Assembly (NCBI GenBank): GCA_017460085.1
Contig: JAFUBQ010000020.1
Coordinates: 62,001-126,000, forward strand
From: Alphaproteobacteria bacterium
Lineage (GTDB): Bacteria > Pseudomonadota > Alphaproteobacteria > RF32 > CAG-239
DNA: 64,000 nucleotides
Reading direction: 5' to 3'
Of the stretch, positions 1 through 8,743 are shown piece after piece. Position 1 is the first letter of the stretch; every line of letters starts with the position of its first letter. The position numbers were made by a program, and so were the translations under genes. The notes beneath the pieces were generated by a model. The model saw nothing but the letters and a program-made list of their open reading frames with translations. It was not told the DNA's origin and did not search any database.

Positions 1-2
1 CG

Positions 3-347
3 GAACTGTATTATTATACTCCTGTTAGCACTGAAGCATCTGGCTATATAGTGCAGAACAATGTTCCGACAACAACCTATATTATAGAAGAAGACAGTCC
101 TGATGTTGTTTATATTAACCCTGAGCCTGCCTATGTATATTTAGATAATCCGCTGATATACGGCAGGCCGCACCGCCATCACTATCATCATGTCGCTCCG
201 AAACCACATCGTTTTCATCATGCACCTCACGGTGGTTCAAATCATATATCGCATCATAGACATCATGCTGTTTCAAGCCATATGCCGAATCATACACAAA
301 CACAAGGCAAACATCATTCGGGAAAACCCATATCTTTAGTTAAATAG
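3..347 (+). CDS. histidine-rich protein, C-terminal part
   Basis: The frame is open from the left edge of the window, so the N-terminus lies outside; a GTG at 51 could be read as a start but no ribosome site precedes it. The visible part is Tyr/Pro-rich and then strongly histidine-rich, with pairs and triplets such as HRHHYHH and SHHRHHAV over about residues 50-95, ending in a basic tail. Such runs commonly bind transition metals (Ni, Zn, Cu), but no family is recognised. A signal peptide cannot be judged because the start is missing. No terminator-like hairpin is evident after the stop. Confidence 0.6.
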   Translation, partial: ELYYYTPVSTEASGYIVQNNVPTTTYIIEEDSPDVVYINPEPAYVYLDNPLIYGRPHRHHYHHVAPKPHRFHHAPHGGSNHISHHRHHAVSSHMPNHTQTQGKHHSGKPISLVK

Positions 348-474
348 CGGCATAATTTTTGTTTTTGCTTGTTTCTAAAACCTTATCTTATGCATAAACT
401 ATAAAATGTTATTGCTTAATGTGCATACGTTTATATACTCTGCGTATGTTGATAGTATTTTGCGGAGTGGATTT

Positions 475-2100
475 ATGTTGAAATATTTTCTGCCGGTTAT
501 GGAAAATCGAAAATTTAGGTATAATATTTTATTTGTCTTGCTGTTTTGCTTGGCTGTTTTTGTTCCTGATTTTGTGCTTAAATTTGCCGCTGATTTACCG
601 ATAAAATTTGAGTGGCTGTTTGCCGGAGGAGTTGTTTTATTCGGTTTATTGCTTTCACTTACATACTCATTTGTATGTATATTCTTTTTATTACTCATTT
701 TTCTAATGCAATTAATTCAATTGAACCACATGGCTTATTTTGCGGCACCGATTGATGCTGAAAATTTAATGAACTTAGTGCGTGAAAGCAAAGATATATT
801 TGATGTTTCATATTTACGTTACACTTGGTATGTATCTCCGTTATTAATAATTTTATATGGCGTGGCTTTATGGATTTTTATTAAAAAGCCGCTGATTAAG
901 CTCAGTTGGATATGGATTTTGCTTTTCTATTTAGCGGCGCATAAACCATATCGGGCTTGGTCGCACAGCAAAGATTTATGGTATTTTCAACCCAGCATAA
1001 CCCGTCCGTCTTTACGCAACAGCATCAGCACCTTCTCTTACTTTGCATTCCGCTATTTGCCTGAAGGCTATCAACAAGTCAGCATTTCATACCAACCATA
1101 CACAATTAAAGAAAAATATTCCGACACCGAAAACATTTTGCTGGTTTTTGGGGAAAGTCTTTATGCGCACCATTTGCCGATGTATGGCTATGAACGCAAT
1201 ACGGCACCGCAAATGGCTGAAATTTTACATAGCGATTCTCAGTGGCATCAGGCGCTTGGAATATCGGGCGGCATTGCCACCGCAACCTCAACCCTGTTGT
1301 TTTTTAATACAGTTCGCGAACCGGCTAATGCGGCAGAAATAAAAGCCAAAACCGCAAATTTGTTCCGCTTGGCAAAAGCTGCCGGTTTTAAAACATATTA
1401 CATTTCTAATCAGGAATCTCGCTTGACCATGAGTTTTGGGGCCAAAAATGTTGATACCATCATCACAAACGATATGCGACCGCTATATTTTAAAACGCGC
1501 CAAGATGAAGGTTTAGTTGAACTTTTAGAGCAACAAAATATCTCTGAAGGTAAAAATTTTATTGTGCTGCATATGCGTTCACCGCATTCACCTTTTGAAA
1601 ATCGCTACAAAGGTCGTGAAGATGAATTTGAAAAATTTAAACCGGCGGCCGAAAGCAAAAATAAATTCACTTACTATTGTAACACATATGACAACGCCCT
1701 GCTCTATACCGATATGGTCATTACCAAAATGATTAAAACATTTGAACAAGCATCAAAAGGTCGCAAATATAGCATATATATTACCGCCGACCATGGTGAA
1801 TTATTTGACTATAACGGTCATTGGGGGCATAATAACTTATTGCTTGAGCAAGGTAAAGTTCCGTTTTTTATGAAACGCAATCATTCGGCATATTTGCCGC
1901 CTGTTGTTTCGCATTATCAAATAGGTAAATTAATTGCCGATGATTTCGGTTTTGAAATTATTAACCCTAATGAACAAAACAACACATTTTATATGCATGG
2001 TAACAATATTGATTTTCCTTATAATTTTATCGTATATCAAATTAATGATAATCATATCAAGGAAATTCAAACCGGTAATACGGCAACAACACAACAGTAA
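475..2100 (+). CDS. membrane phosphoethanolamine-transferase-like sulfatase family protein
   Basis: Alkaline-phosphatase-superfamily enzyme of the EptA/CptA type, which transfers phosphoethanolamine from phospholipid to lipid A or other glycans on the periplasmic face. About five hydrophobic segments occupy the first 170 residues, followed by a periplasmic domain. GES (Gly226-Ser228, then LYAHHLPMYGY) is the nucleophile/metal loop and ADHGE (Asp439-Glu442) the second metal site. Well-studied enzymes carry Thr at the nucleophile; Ser here may still act. Start ATG 475 is chosen over the in-frame ATG at 406 because GGAG lies 7 bases upstream. The acceptor substrate cannot be told from sequence; an LTA-synthase-like or other phosphoglycol transferase is the alternative. 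Confidence 0.78.
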   Translation: MLKYFLPVMENRKFRYNILFVLLFCLAVFVPDFVLKFAADLPIKFEWLFAGGVVLFGLLLSLTYSFVCIFFLLLIFLMQLIQLNHMAYFAAPIDAENLMNLVRESKDIFDVSYLRYTWYVSPLLIILYGVALWIFIKKPLIKLSWIWILLFYLAAHKPYRAWSHSKDLWYFQPSITRPSLRNSISTFSYFAFRYLPEGYQQVSISYQPYTIKEKYSDTENILLVFGESLYAHHLPMYGYERNTAPQMAEILHSDSQWHQALGISGGIATATSTLLFFNTVREPANAAEIKAKTANLFRLAKAAGFKTYYISNQESRLTMSFGAKNVDTIITNDMRPLYFKTRQDEGLVELLEQQNISEGKNFIVLHMRSPHSPFENRYKGREDEFEKFKPAAESKNKFTYYCNTYDNALLYTDMVITKMIKTFEQASKGRKYSIYITADHGELFDYNGHWGHNNLLLEQGKVPFFMKRNHSAYLPPVVSHYQIGKLIADDFGFEIINPNEQNNTFYMHGNNIDFPYNFIVYQINDNHIKEIQTGNTATTQQ

Positions 2101-2129
2101 TTTTATTTGCAAATTAGTGTAAAAAATGC

Positions 2130-2157
2130 TGGACATTAGCAAATTATGTGTTATACT
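2130..2157 (+). promoter_or_regulatory. sigma70-type promoter for the HNH-like/SUKH gene pair
   Basis: TGGACA, a 16-base spacer, then TATACT preceded by TG (extended -10). The likely start of transcription is about 20 bases before the ATG at 2185, with AAAGGTA as ribosome site. Confidence 0.55.
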
Positions 2158-2184
2158 TTTGACAAAATAAGACAAAGGTAAATA

Positions 2185-3789
2185 ATGGCAAAAAAGATAT
2201 ACGGGCAAAAACACAAAGCAGATAATCTATCGGAAGAAACTAAAAATTTTCCGATATATGAGGCATTGTTGCCGCCGAAACGCGCAAAATCTCCATATGA
2301 AGCAGAATTGATGGATATTTTACTCAGTCCGGAAAATTTCAAGAAAGATTTTATTGCTTTAAGTTTGGAAAAACAACTGGCGCTTATCAAGCTCTTGTAT
2401 CAAACGTCTGAATATGGTAAACAAAATAGTTTAACCGGAGTTGCTAAAGATTTTGCCGAAGCTGCTGGATATCATTTGCATACTATTCACCAATATACAG
2501 GTATGACTTATGATGAAGGCATTTATTATAAAATTGCAAAAGATGAAAAACGCCTCATCCGCATGGATTGCTATGGCTGCATTAATAAACGTCAGCCTCA
2601 CCAACTAAGCGCTTTTTACAAATATTTTCTTAAAACGGAGAATCGCGGTCAATGGCCTCTTGATGCCTATGAATTAAATAAATCGCCTATGTGGCGTGTA
2701 TTTATGCAATTTGCCGTCTTTCGTAAAATTACGCCGGTAATTCAAAAATATCTGCATAGACGCGGTATAAATCCGGAAGCACTTAAAGTTATGCGAGTGA
2801 ATGATTTTTGTGACACTGTTTTTAATGCTTTTAAAACCTCAAATGATGATATCAAAGTTTCGTTTGTGAAAGAAAGTGAAAGTATAAAAGCTAAGTTTGT
2901 AAAAGCATTCATGCAAGTTTGCGGAGATAAATATCAAAAAATGTTGTTGCAGGAAGGGTATCGTCCGGAAGCGGTTTATTCAATGTGCAATGCCATGAAA
3001 CGGCACGGAGTTACTGACCCAAGTTCTGTTACAGTCACTTCCTTAACCTACACACCTCGGATTATTGCTGATTTACAAAAAGCCGGTTATAACATTCCCT
3101 CATCATTAACAGGAGCAAAAATACATAGGGATTTTGTTGATTATTTGCTTGAGCATCATCAAGAAAAATTAATTCAGGCACGCGATGAAGATGGAAAACC
3201 TATTACGGCAGAAGATTTGCCGCATTTACAATTTCATCATTTGGAAGCTGTTATGTTTGCCGGTTCTAAAGGGTATATTGCCAGCACGAACTATTTAGAT
3301 AAAGGCTTGCTGGTCGATTCGCGTATTCATTCCGGATATATTCACCTGTTTGATAATATTATTAAACAAAACGACGAATTGGAGCAATATTATTCGCGCT
3401 TAAATGCCGAGAATAAAAATATGTGCCTAATGATTGGCTTTTCTCCGCGTCAAAAATTATTTGCTGATTTTACCAACAATTTGGAATTCGTTAAGCAAGC
3501 TAATGAAGATAAAAAATATGTAGTTAAATATTTTGATATGATGCAAGAAGTTCTGCAAAACGAAGCTCTGATTGCCGAAAAATATGGTATTAACTATTCG
3601 CGCACAGCGGTTACTCAAGTTTTAGATGACATTAAAAAAATCAAAGAATATCCGGAAGTAGACATGCAAAAAGTTAAAACTTTTGAAAGTTGGTTTAAAA
3701 AAACGCACATCAAAAGCCGTAAAGAAAAGAAAAAGCAAAAATCTACCGCCATTACAACGCTTAAAATTAAAGAACAGGAAAAACAATAA
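2185..3789 (+). CDS. orphan protein with HNH-like motif, paired with SUKH protein
   Basis: 534-residue protein with no signal peptide or membrane segment and a lysine-rich C-terminus. I do not recognise the whole protein. Residues about 348-390 carry an arrangement like an HNH endonuclease: FHH (351-352), Asn369, then H-SGYI-H at 382 and 387. No zinc cysteines accompany it. Its stop codon overlaps the start of the SUKH gene (TAATG), so the two are translated together. SUKH proteins often protect against nuclease toxins, so a toxin/immunity or regulated nuclease role is possible, but the motif is internal rather than C-terminal and there is no export or polymorphic-toxin domain. Confidence 0.6.
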   Translation: MAKKIYGQKHKADNLSEETKNFPIYEALLPPKRAKSPYEAELMDILLSPENFKKDFIALSLEKQLALIKLLYQTSEYGKQNSLTGVAKDFAEAAGYHLHTIHQYTGMTYDEGIYYKIAKDEKRLIRMDCYGCINKRQPHQLSAFYKYFLKTENRGQWPLDAYELNKSPMWRVFMQFAVFRKITPVIQKYLHRRGINPEALKVMRVNDFCDTVFNAFKTSNDDIKVSFVKESESIKAKFVKAFMQVCGDKYQKMLLQEGYRPEAVYSMCNAMKRHGVTDPSSVTVTSLTYTPRIIADLQKAGYNIPSSLTGAKIHRDFVDYLLEHHQEKLIQARDEDGKPITAEDLPHLQFHHLEAVMFAGSKGYIASTNYLDKGLLVDSRIHSGYIHLFDNIIKQNDELEQYYSRLNAENKNMCLMIGFSPRQKLFADFTNNLEFVKQANEDKKYVVKYFDMMQEVLQNEALIAEKYGINYSRTAVTQVLDDIKKIKEYPEVDMQKVKTFESWFKKTHIKSRKEKKKQKSTAITTLKIKEQEKQ

Positions 3790-4193
3790 TGCTCGACGGA
3801 TTTTTAAAATATCTTTCATCTGTTTCTTATCAAGAAGGTGAGCCTTTAGAAAGCGAAGCCTTAATTGTGGCGCAAAAAGTTCTGCATAATATGGGGTTGG
3901 ATTTTATTCCGCCGACATATGTTGCTTTCTTGAAACATCATAACGGCATTAAGGCAAACGGATGTTATCTTTTTGGTGCAACTGTTGATGATGAGCTGGA
4001 TATTATTGACCAAAACGAGCAATTGCCACGTCCGGAAAAAACAATTCTTTTAGGTTGTAATGAGTTTGATTTATTCGGCTATAATTATGAAAAAAAAATA
4101 TATCAAATAATTGACCGAGAAGATTTTGAAATTTTGGAAAGTTATGCAGAAGATAAATTGGAAGCGGCGTTAGGAGAAATTTTTCAAGCGTGA
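3789..4193 (+). CDS. SUKH (SMI1/KNR4) family protein
   Basis: 134-residue protein with the SUKH core: an N-terminal helix, IPPTYVAFLKHHNGI (around residues 40-54, the usual 'lP..y..FL...NG' motif), a following beta-strand with CYLFG, and an acidic C-terminal helix. In other bacteria SUKH proteins are mostly immunity proteins for contact-delivered toxins, and in some cases general cytosolic proteins. Translation is coupled to the upstream 534-residue gene by a one-base overlap, and tsaC starts one base after its stop, so all three can share the promoter at 2130. Confidence 0.72.
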   Translation: MLDGFLKYLSSVSYQEGEPLESEALIVAQKVLHNMGLDFIPPTYVAFLKHHNGIKANGCYLFGATVDDELDIIDQNEQLPRPEKTILLGCNEFDLFGYNYEKKIYQIIDREDFEILESYAEDKLEAALGEIFQA

Positions 4194-4194
4194 T

Positions 4195-5145
4195 ATGAGT
4201 AATATTTGTATTAGCAATCAAAAAAATATCGAGCGTGCGGCAAAAATAATCAAAACCGGCGGGTTGGTGGCGTTTCCTACCGAAACAGTGTATGGGTTGG
4301 GCGCAAATGTATATAATGCGCAGGCGGTTGCAAACATTTTTGCTGCTAAGCAGCGTCCGCATTTTGACCCTCTTATTTCGCACATTGCAGAAGTTGATTT
4401 CTTAAAAGAATATGCCGCCACCGATGAACGCGTTTTTGCCTTAGCAAAGCGCTTTTGGCCAGGGCCGTTAACAATGGTGCTTAATCGTGTGGAAGAAAAT
4501 CCAAGCATTGACTTAGCTTGTTCCGGACTGCGCACTTTAACCGTGCGTATGCCTAACCACCCTACAGCATTAGCTTTAATTAAACAAAGCGGCGTGCCGA
4601 TTGTAGCACCGTCAGCTAATAAATATCAATCCATCAGCCCGACTACGGCACAGCATGTGGCTGAAGGTTTAGGCAATAAAGTAGATATGATTTTAGACGG
4701 CGGTGCATGTGCTGTCGGAGTTGAATCGACAATTATCGATTTAACCGGCAAAAATGTGGTTTTGTTGCGTGCAGGCGGCACTGCGAAAGAGGATATTGAA
4801 GAATTTTTAGGGCAGAAAATTTTAATATCTGCAGGTAATCCAGATTTGCCAACTGCTCCCGGACAATTGCTGCGCCACTATGCCCCGAAAAATAGTTTAA
4901 GAATTAATGTAAGCCAACCGCAAGATGATGAATTTTACATTGGCTTTGGAGCAATTCAAGGTGATTTAAATTTGAGCAAATCAGGCAATTTAGCTGAGGC
5001 AGCCAGCAATTTGTTCGCTTATCTACGCCTTGCTGATGCACGCGCTAAAAACGGAAAAATAGCCATTGCTCCAATTCCCGATAATGGTCTCGGTTTAGCT
5101 ATTAATGACCGCATCAAACGCGCTTCTTACAAAAGAAAATCTTAA
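4195..5145 (+). CDS. tsaC: L-threonylcarbamoyladenylate synthase (Sua5/TsaC family)
   Basis: Makes threonylcarbamoyl-AMP from threonine, bicarbonate and ATP, the first step of t6A37 tRNA modification; the partner TsaD is also in this window at 48177-49253. The YrdC domain fills residues 10-200: FPTETVYGLGANV, AAKQRPHFDPLISHI (KxR-type ATP site) and PSANKYQSISPT are all present. Residues about 215-316 form a diverged Sua5 C-terminal domain beginning with the linker PTAPGQLLRHYAPK, so this is the long Sua5 form, not the short TsaC form. Starts one base after the SUKH stop; no terminator follows on this strand. Confidence 0.93.
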   Translation: MSNICISNQKNIERAAKIIKTGGLVAFPTETVYGLGANVYNAQAVANIFAAKQRPHFDPLISHIAEVDFLKEYAATDERVFALAKRFWPGPLTMVLNRVEENPSIDLACSGLRTLTVRMPNHPTALALIKQSGVPIVAPSANKYQSISPTTAQHVAEGLGNKVDMILDGGACAVGVESTIIDLTGKNVVLLRAGGTAKEDIEEFLGQKILISAGNPDLPTAPGQLLRHYAPKNSLRINVSQPQDDEFYIGFGAIQGDLNLSKSGNLAEAASNLFAYLRLADARAKNGKIAIAPIPDNGLGLAINDRIKRASYKRKS

Positions 5146-5147
5146 AT

Positions 5148-5177
5148 AAAAAAGTCGGCATATTTTCATACACCGAC
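5148..5177 (-). terminator. Rho-independent terminator after the glycine-zipper lipoprotein
   Basis: On the minus strand a 10-bp stem (GTCGGTGTAT with ATATGCCGAC, two G-T pairs) closes on a GAAA tetraloop and is followed by six T. It sits 37 bases after the lipoprotein stop, between convergent genes. Confidence 0.8.
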
Positions 5178-5213
5178 ACTATGATTTTATATCAAAGTTA
5201 AAAACTCGGCATT

Positions 5214-5669
5214 TTAGTAATAAGGAATAATGCGCGACGGATTGCCGTTAATCAATAAACACCGCTGACCGGCGGCAACTAAATTATCCGTTCCTTGCGT
5301 AACACTATAAATTTGTCCGTTATCTGTACGCACCACATATTCATAACCGCTTTGGCTCATCATTTGGTCTTGCGCTAAATTACCGATTAACATACCGGCA
5401 GCTGCACCGCCGATTGCACCTAAAGCATGAGAACTTCTGCCGTGTCCGATGGTTGAACCTGCCACACCGCCGGCAACACCGCCTAACATAGTTCCGGCAG
5501 CATTGTCATCGCTATGCACATTAACTGAACGAACAGAAAGAACTGTACACGGAAAACTGTTGGCTGCCTGACCTACCGAAGAATAGCTGTAATCGCTGCT
5601 GCCAATGCGCGGCGCACAAGAACCCAAAATCAGCAATGCCGGCAAAACATAAAACAAATTTTTCATCAT
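5214..5669 (-). CDS. glycine-zipper 2TM lipoprotein (17 kDa surface antigen type)
   Basis: Small outer-membrane lipoprotein of the Rickettsia 17-kDa antigen/glycine zipper 2TM family. The lipobox is LILGSC at about residues 12-17 from the start used here. Two glycine-zipper stretches follow (GGVAGGVAGSTIG and GAIGGAAAGMLIG), separated by a short polar turn, then a C-terminal beta-rich domain with YEYVVRT and YSVTQGT. Two adjacent ATGs (5669, 5666) follow AAGGAGA; either may be used. An upstream in-frame extension lacks a ribosome site. Divergent from asnS; a TTGACA-like -35 at 5727-5732 on the minus strand could drive it. Confidence 0.85.
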   Translation of the reverse strand: MMKNLFYVLPALLILGSCAPRIGSSDYSYSSVGQAANSFPCTVLSVRSVNVHSDDNAAGTMLGGVAGGVAGSTIGHGRSSHALGAIGGAAAGMLIGNLAQDQMMSQSGYEYVVRTDNGQIYSVTQGTDNLVAAGQRCLLINGNPSRIIPYY

Positions 5670-5735
5670 TAGTCTCCTTAAAAAAACATTTTTGCTTGCT
5701 TCTATAATTATATATCTAAAAGTTGTTGTCAAGAC

Positions 5736-5764
5736 TGGACATTTGAAAATGTTTGTTATATAGT
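5736..5764 (+). promoter_or_regulatory. candidate promoter for the asnS operon
   Basis: TGGACA, 17-base spacer, TATAGT, about 45 bases upstream of the asnS ATG. The -35 hexamer is the same variant as at 2130. Confidence 0.5.
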
Positions 5765-5807
5765 GCATAAGATTTAAATATATAACATAATTTTTAGAGG
5801 GTAAAAA

Positions 5808-7196
5808 ATGTTAAAAAGAACAAAAATTGCCAAATTGTTGGCATCTGAAAAAACAATTGAACAAGTGTTGGTTCAAGGCTGGGTAAAAACCAAGCGTGAC
5901 GCTAAAGATTTTTCGTTTATTGAACTTAATGACGGTTCTTGCTTGAAAAATATTCAAATCATTGCCAATAATACCCTCAATAACTATAACGATATCAAAA
6001 AGCTAACCACCGGTTCATCTTTGGCGGTCACCGGCGCTTTGGTCGATTCTGCCGGCGGCAAACAAAAATATGAAATAAAAGCCGAAAATATTGAAATTTA
6101 CGGTTTTGCACCTGATGATTATCCTTTGCAGAAAAAAGGTATGACAGACGAATTTTTACGCACTGTTGCTCATTTGCGCCCGCGCACCAACAAATATGGT
6201 GCGGCATTCCGCGTTCGCTCGCGTCTTTCATATGCTATTCATAACTTTTTCCAAAGCCGCGGTTTTGCCTATGTTCACACTCCGCTGATTACGGCTTCCG
6301 ATTGCGAAGGTGCCGGCGAAATGTTCCAAGTCACAACGCTTGATTTGAAAAATCCGCCGAAATTACCGAATGGTGAAATTGACTACAGTAAAGACTTTTT
6401 CGGTAAGGAAGCACGCTTAACAGTTTCCGGTCAACTCAATGGAGAAATGTATTCTTGTGCTTTGGGCGACATATATACTTTCGGTCCAACTTTCAGAGCC
6501 GAAAATTCAAACACACAGCGTCATGCCGCCGAATTTTGGATGATTGAGCCGGAAATGGCATTTGCCGACATTTATGATGATATGGATTTAGCCGAAGATA
6601 TGGTGCGCTATTTGGTGAAAGATATAATGGAAAATTGCGCCGATGACATTGAATTGTTTAATAAGTTTGTTGACCCTACCTTAAAAGATACATTAAACAA
6701 TATTGTCAATAACGGTTTTGCCCGCATTACCTATAGCGAAGCTATTGAAATTATGCAAAAATCAGGCAAAAAATTTGAATATACGCCGGAATACGGAATT
6801 GATTTGCAAACCGAACATGAACGCTTTTTGGCGGAAGAACACTTTAAGCGTCCGGTTATTGTGCGCGATTATCCAAAAGAAATTAAGGCCTTTTATATGC
6901 GTCTTAATGATGATGGTAGAACGGTTGCCGCTATGGACGTTTTGGTTCCGAGAATTGGTGAGCTGATTGGTGGTTCGCAACGCGAAGAACGCTTTGAATT
7001 GCTTAAACAGCGGATTGTTGAAAACGGCATGGATATTGCCAACTATGAATGGTATTTAGATTCGCGTAAATACGGCACAGTTCCGCATGCCGGATTTGGT
7101 TTGGGTTTTGAGCGCATGATGATGCTGGTCACTGGTATTGCTAACATTCGTGACACCATTCCATTCCCACGCACACCGAAATCTGTTGCATTTTAA
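5808..7196 (+). CDS. asnS: asparaginyl-tRNA synthetase
   Basis: Class IIb synthetase charging tRNA-Asn in the cytosol. The OB-fold anticodon-binding domain is at residues 15-105 ([23 protein letters not shown]). The catalytic core holds motif 2 ([28 protein letters not shown], the AsnRS-specific form, given in part: FRAENS and EFWMIEPE) and motif 3 ([12 protein letters not shown]) near the C-terminus. Length of 462 is normal for bacterial AsnRS. GAGGGT lies 7-12 bases before the ATG. It leads a run with the exported protein, rpoH and prmC, all within 12 bases of each other. Direct charging of tRNA-Asn means the GatCAB route is not required for asparagine. Confidence 0.97.
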   Translation: MLKRTKIAKLLASEKTIEQVLVQGWVKTKRDAKDFSFIELNDGSCLKNIQIIANNTLNNYNDIKKLTTGSSLAVTGALVDSAGGKQKYEIKAENIEIYGFAPDDYPLQKKGMTDEFLRTVAHLRPRTNKYGAAFRVRSRLSYAIHNFFQSRGFAYVHTPLITASDCEGAGEMFQVTTLDLKNPPKLPNGEIDYSKDFFGKEARLTVSGQLNGEMYSCALGDIYTFGPTFRAENSNTQRHAAEFWMIEPEMAFADIYDDMDLAEDMVRYLVKDIMENCADDIELFNKFVDPTLKDTLNNIVNNGFARITYSEAIEIMQKSGKKFEYTPEYGIDLQTEHERFLAEEHFKRPVIVRDYPKEIKAFYMRLNDDGRTVAAMDVLVPRIGELIGGSQREERFELLKQRIVENGMDIANYEWYLDSRKYGTVPHAGFGLGFERMMMLVTGIANIRDTIPFPRTPKSVAF

Positions 7197-7205
7197 GGAG
7201 AAAAG

Positions 7206-7829
7206 ATGAGAACAACACTGTTAGTTATGTTTTTGTTTTTGGCTTGTGGATATAATGCACAAGCTCAGGAGGTTTTGGAAAGAGAATTTACAAAACCGGA
7301 AATTGTGCCAATATCTGCAGAAGAAGATGACTTATATACCGGCAGTGATGTTATACCTTTAACCAAAGAGCTTTCAGTTGAAGAAAGTGCTCAGGAAAAC
7401 AGTTCGGATATAGATGTTATTGATGATAGAGATACACCGCAAGATTTGGCTTGTGATGATGAACGGCTGAAAAAACAGGTCGAACGCTTTATTTATAAGC
7501 ATATCAATAAAAAAACAACCAATTCTGTTATTGAAAAGCGCAAGCGTTTGCTTTTGGTGCGCAATATGGCGGATTTTACCGAAATTAACGAAGACGACGA
7601 GCGTTATAAAAAAAATTTCAACATTGCCGCCACTGTGGCATATTTGAAAATTAATCAGCACCGTCAAATTCATAAAATTTGCCGCAGCGAGCATAATAAT
7701 GCAACTGAAAGTTTGGATGATATCTATGTTGCCGTTTATCCATTTGCCGGCTATTATAAAATAACGGTGGCAAATTTAGTTACCGTGCCGGAAAAATATG
7801 AAGATGCAACATTTATCTTCAGTTGGTAG
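7206..7829 (+). CDS. exported protein of unknown function
   Basis: 207 residues with a Sec signal peptide (hydrophobic LLVMFLFLACGYNAQA, cleavage expected after AQA near residue 20). The first 75 mature residues are acidic and low in complexity; the rest is a folded-looking domain with two cysteines (in LACDDE and HKICRSE) that could form a disulfide in the periplasm. The end is rich in aromatic residues (YPFAGYYKITV). I do not recognise the family. AAGGAG is placed 6 bases before the ATG. It lies between asnS and rpoH with 9- and 11-base gaps, so it is probably cotranscribed with both. Confidence 0.75.
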   Translation: MRTTLLVMFLFLACGYNAQAQEVLEREFTKPEIVPISAEEDDLYTGSDVIPLTKELSVEESAQENSSDIDVIDDRDTPQDLACDDERLKKQVERFIYKHINKKTTNSVIEKRKRLLLVRNMADFTEINEDDERYKKNFNIAATVAYLKINQHRQIHKICRSEHNNATESLDDIYVAVYPFAGYYKITVANLVTVPEKYEDATFIFSW

Positions 7830-7840
7830 GAAAAAATTAA

Positions 7841-8743
7841 ATGGCAAACAAAACCGATTTAGTTGTTTTTGAACAAAAAAATAATCTGCCGGCAATTATT
7901 GCCGACGATGGTTTGCATGCCTATTTGGAAAAAATAAAGCAGTTTCCGGTTTTAACAGAAGAACAAGAAATAAATCTTATTCGAAATTTCAAAGAAAAAG
8001 GTGATTTGCAGGCCGCGCAAACACTGATAACTTCGCATTTGCGCTTGGCGGTTAAAATTGCCCTCACCTATCGGCGCTATGGTTTACCAACGTCTGACTT
8101 AATTTCTGAAGCTAATTTGGGATTGATGCAAGCGGTTAAAAAATTTGATATGAAGAAAAATGTGCGGCTATCAACTTATGCTATGCTTTGGATAAAAGCT
8201 GCATTGAACGATTTTGTGCTGCGCTCATGGTCATTGGTTAAAATCGGCACGGTTGCAGCACAAAAAAAATTGTTTTACAACTTAGGGCGCATTAAAGCTC
8301 GTCTCGGACTTTATGACAGCAAAGAACTGGCTCCGGCTGAAGTTAAACAAATTGCTCAAGAATTGGTGGTTGATGAACGCGATGTTGTGGAAATGAACCG
8401 GCGCATTGGCGGTGACTGTTCTCTTAACACAACGGTTGGACACGATGACGATGCCGTTGAGGCCATCGATTTATTAGCTGATAAATCACAAAATATTGAG
8501 GGCCGCTTGGCTCAGAAGCAAGAAAATGAATTTAAGCGGAAAATTTTGCTGCAAGCACTATCTGCATTAAATGAGCGTGAGCAATATATTGTGAAAAACC
8601 GCATGTTGACCGAGCAACCGCAAACACTTGATGAAATCGGCACAAAATTTAATATCAGCCGTGAGCGGGTGCGTCAAATTGAAAAGCGCGCGTTTGAAAA
8701 ATTAGCAGCCGAAGTTAAACAGGCAATGGCGGCGGCAGAATAA
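7841..8743 (+). CDS. rpoH: RNA polymerase heat-shock sigma factor RpoH (sigma32)
   Basis: Alternative sigma factor directing RNA polymerase to heat-shock promoters. Region 1.2/2.1 starts at about residue 22 (GLHAYLEKIKQFPVLTEEQE), region 2.4 includes RLSTYAMLWIKAALNDFVLRSW (short excerpt: STYAMLWIKA), and the RpoH box QKKLFYNLGRIK is at 141-152, which separates it from RpoD. Region 4.2 ends the protein with an HTH (TLDEIGTKFNISRERVRQIE, 20 residues). Length of 300 is typical. Its stop overlaps the prmC start (TAATG). A clpB promoter of RpoH type lies at 14229-14258. Confidence 0.95.
   Translation: MANKTDLVVFEQKNNLPAIIADDGLHAYLEKIKQFPVLTEEQEINLIRNFKEKGDLQAAQTLITSHLRLAVKIALTYRRYGLPTSDLISEANLGLMQAVKKFDMKKNVRLSTYAMLWIKAALNDFVLRSWSLVKIGTVAAQKKLFYNLGRIKARLGLYDSKELAPAEVKQIAQELVVDERDVVEMNRRIGGDCSLNTTVGHDDDAVEAIDLLADKSQNIEGRLAQKQENEFKRKILLQALSALNEREQYIVKNRMLTEQPQTLDEIGTKFNISRERVRQIEKRAFEKLAAEVKQAMAAAE

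Noticed and set aside
4003..4535. Minus-strand frames over the SUKH and tsaC genes
   Set aside because: No ribosome sites, composition of reverse readings, and both plus-strand genes have clear families.
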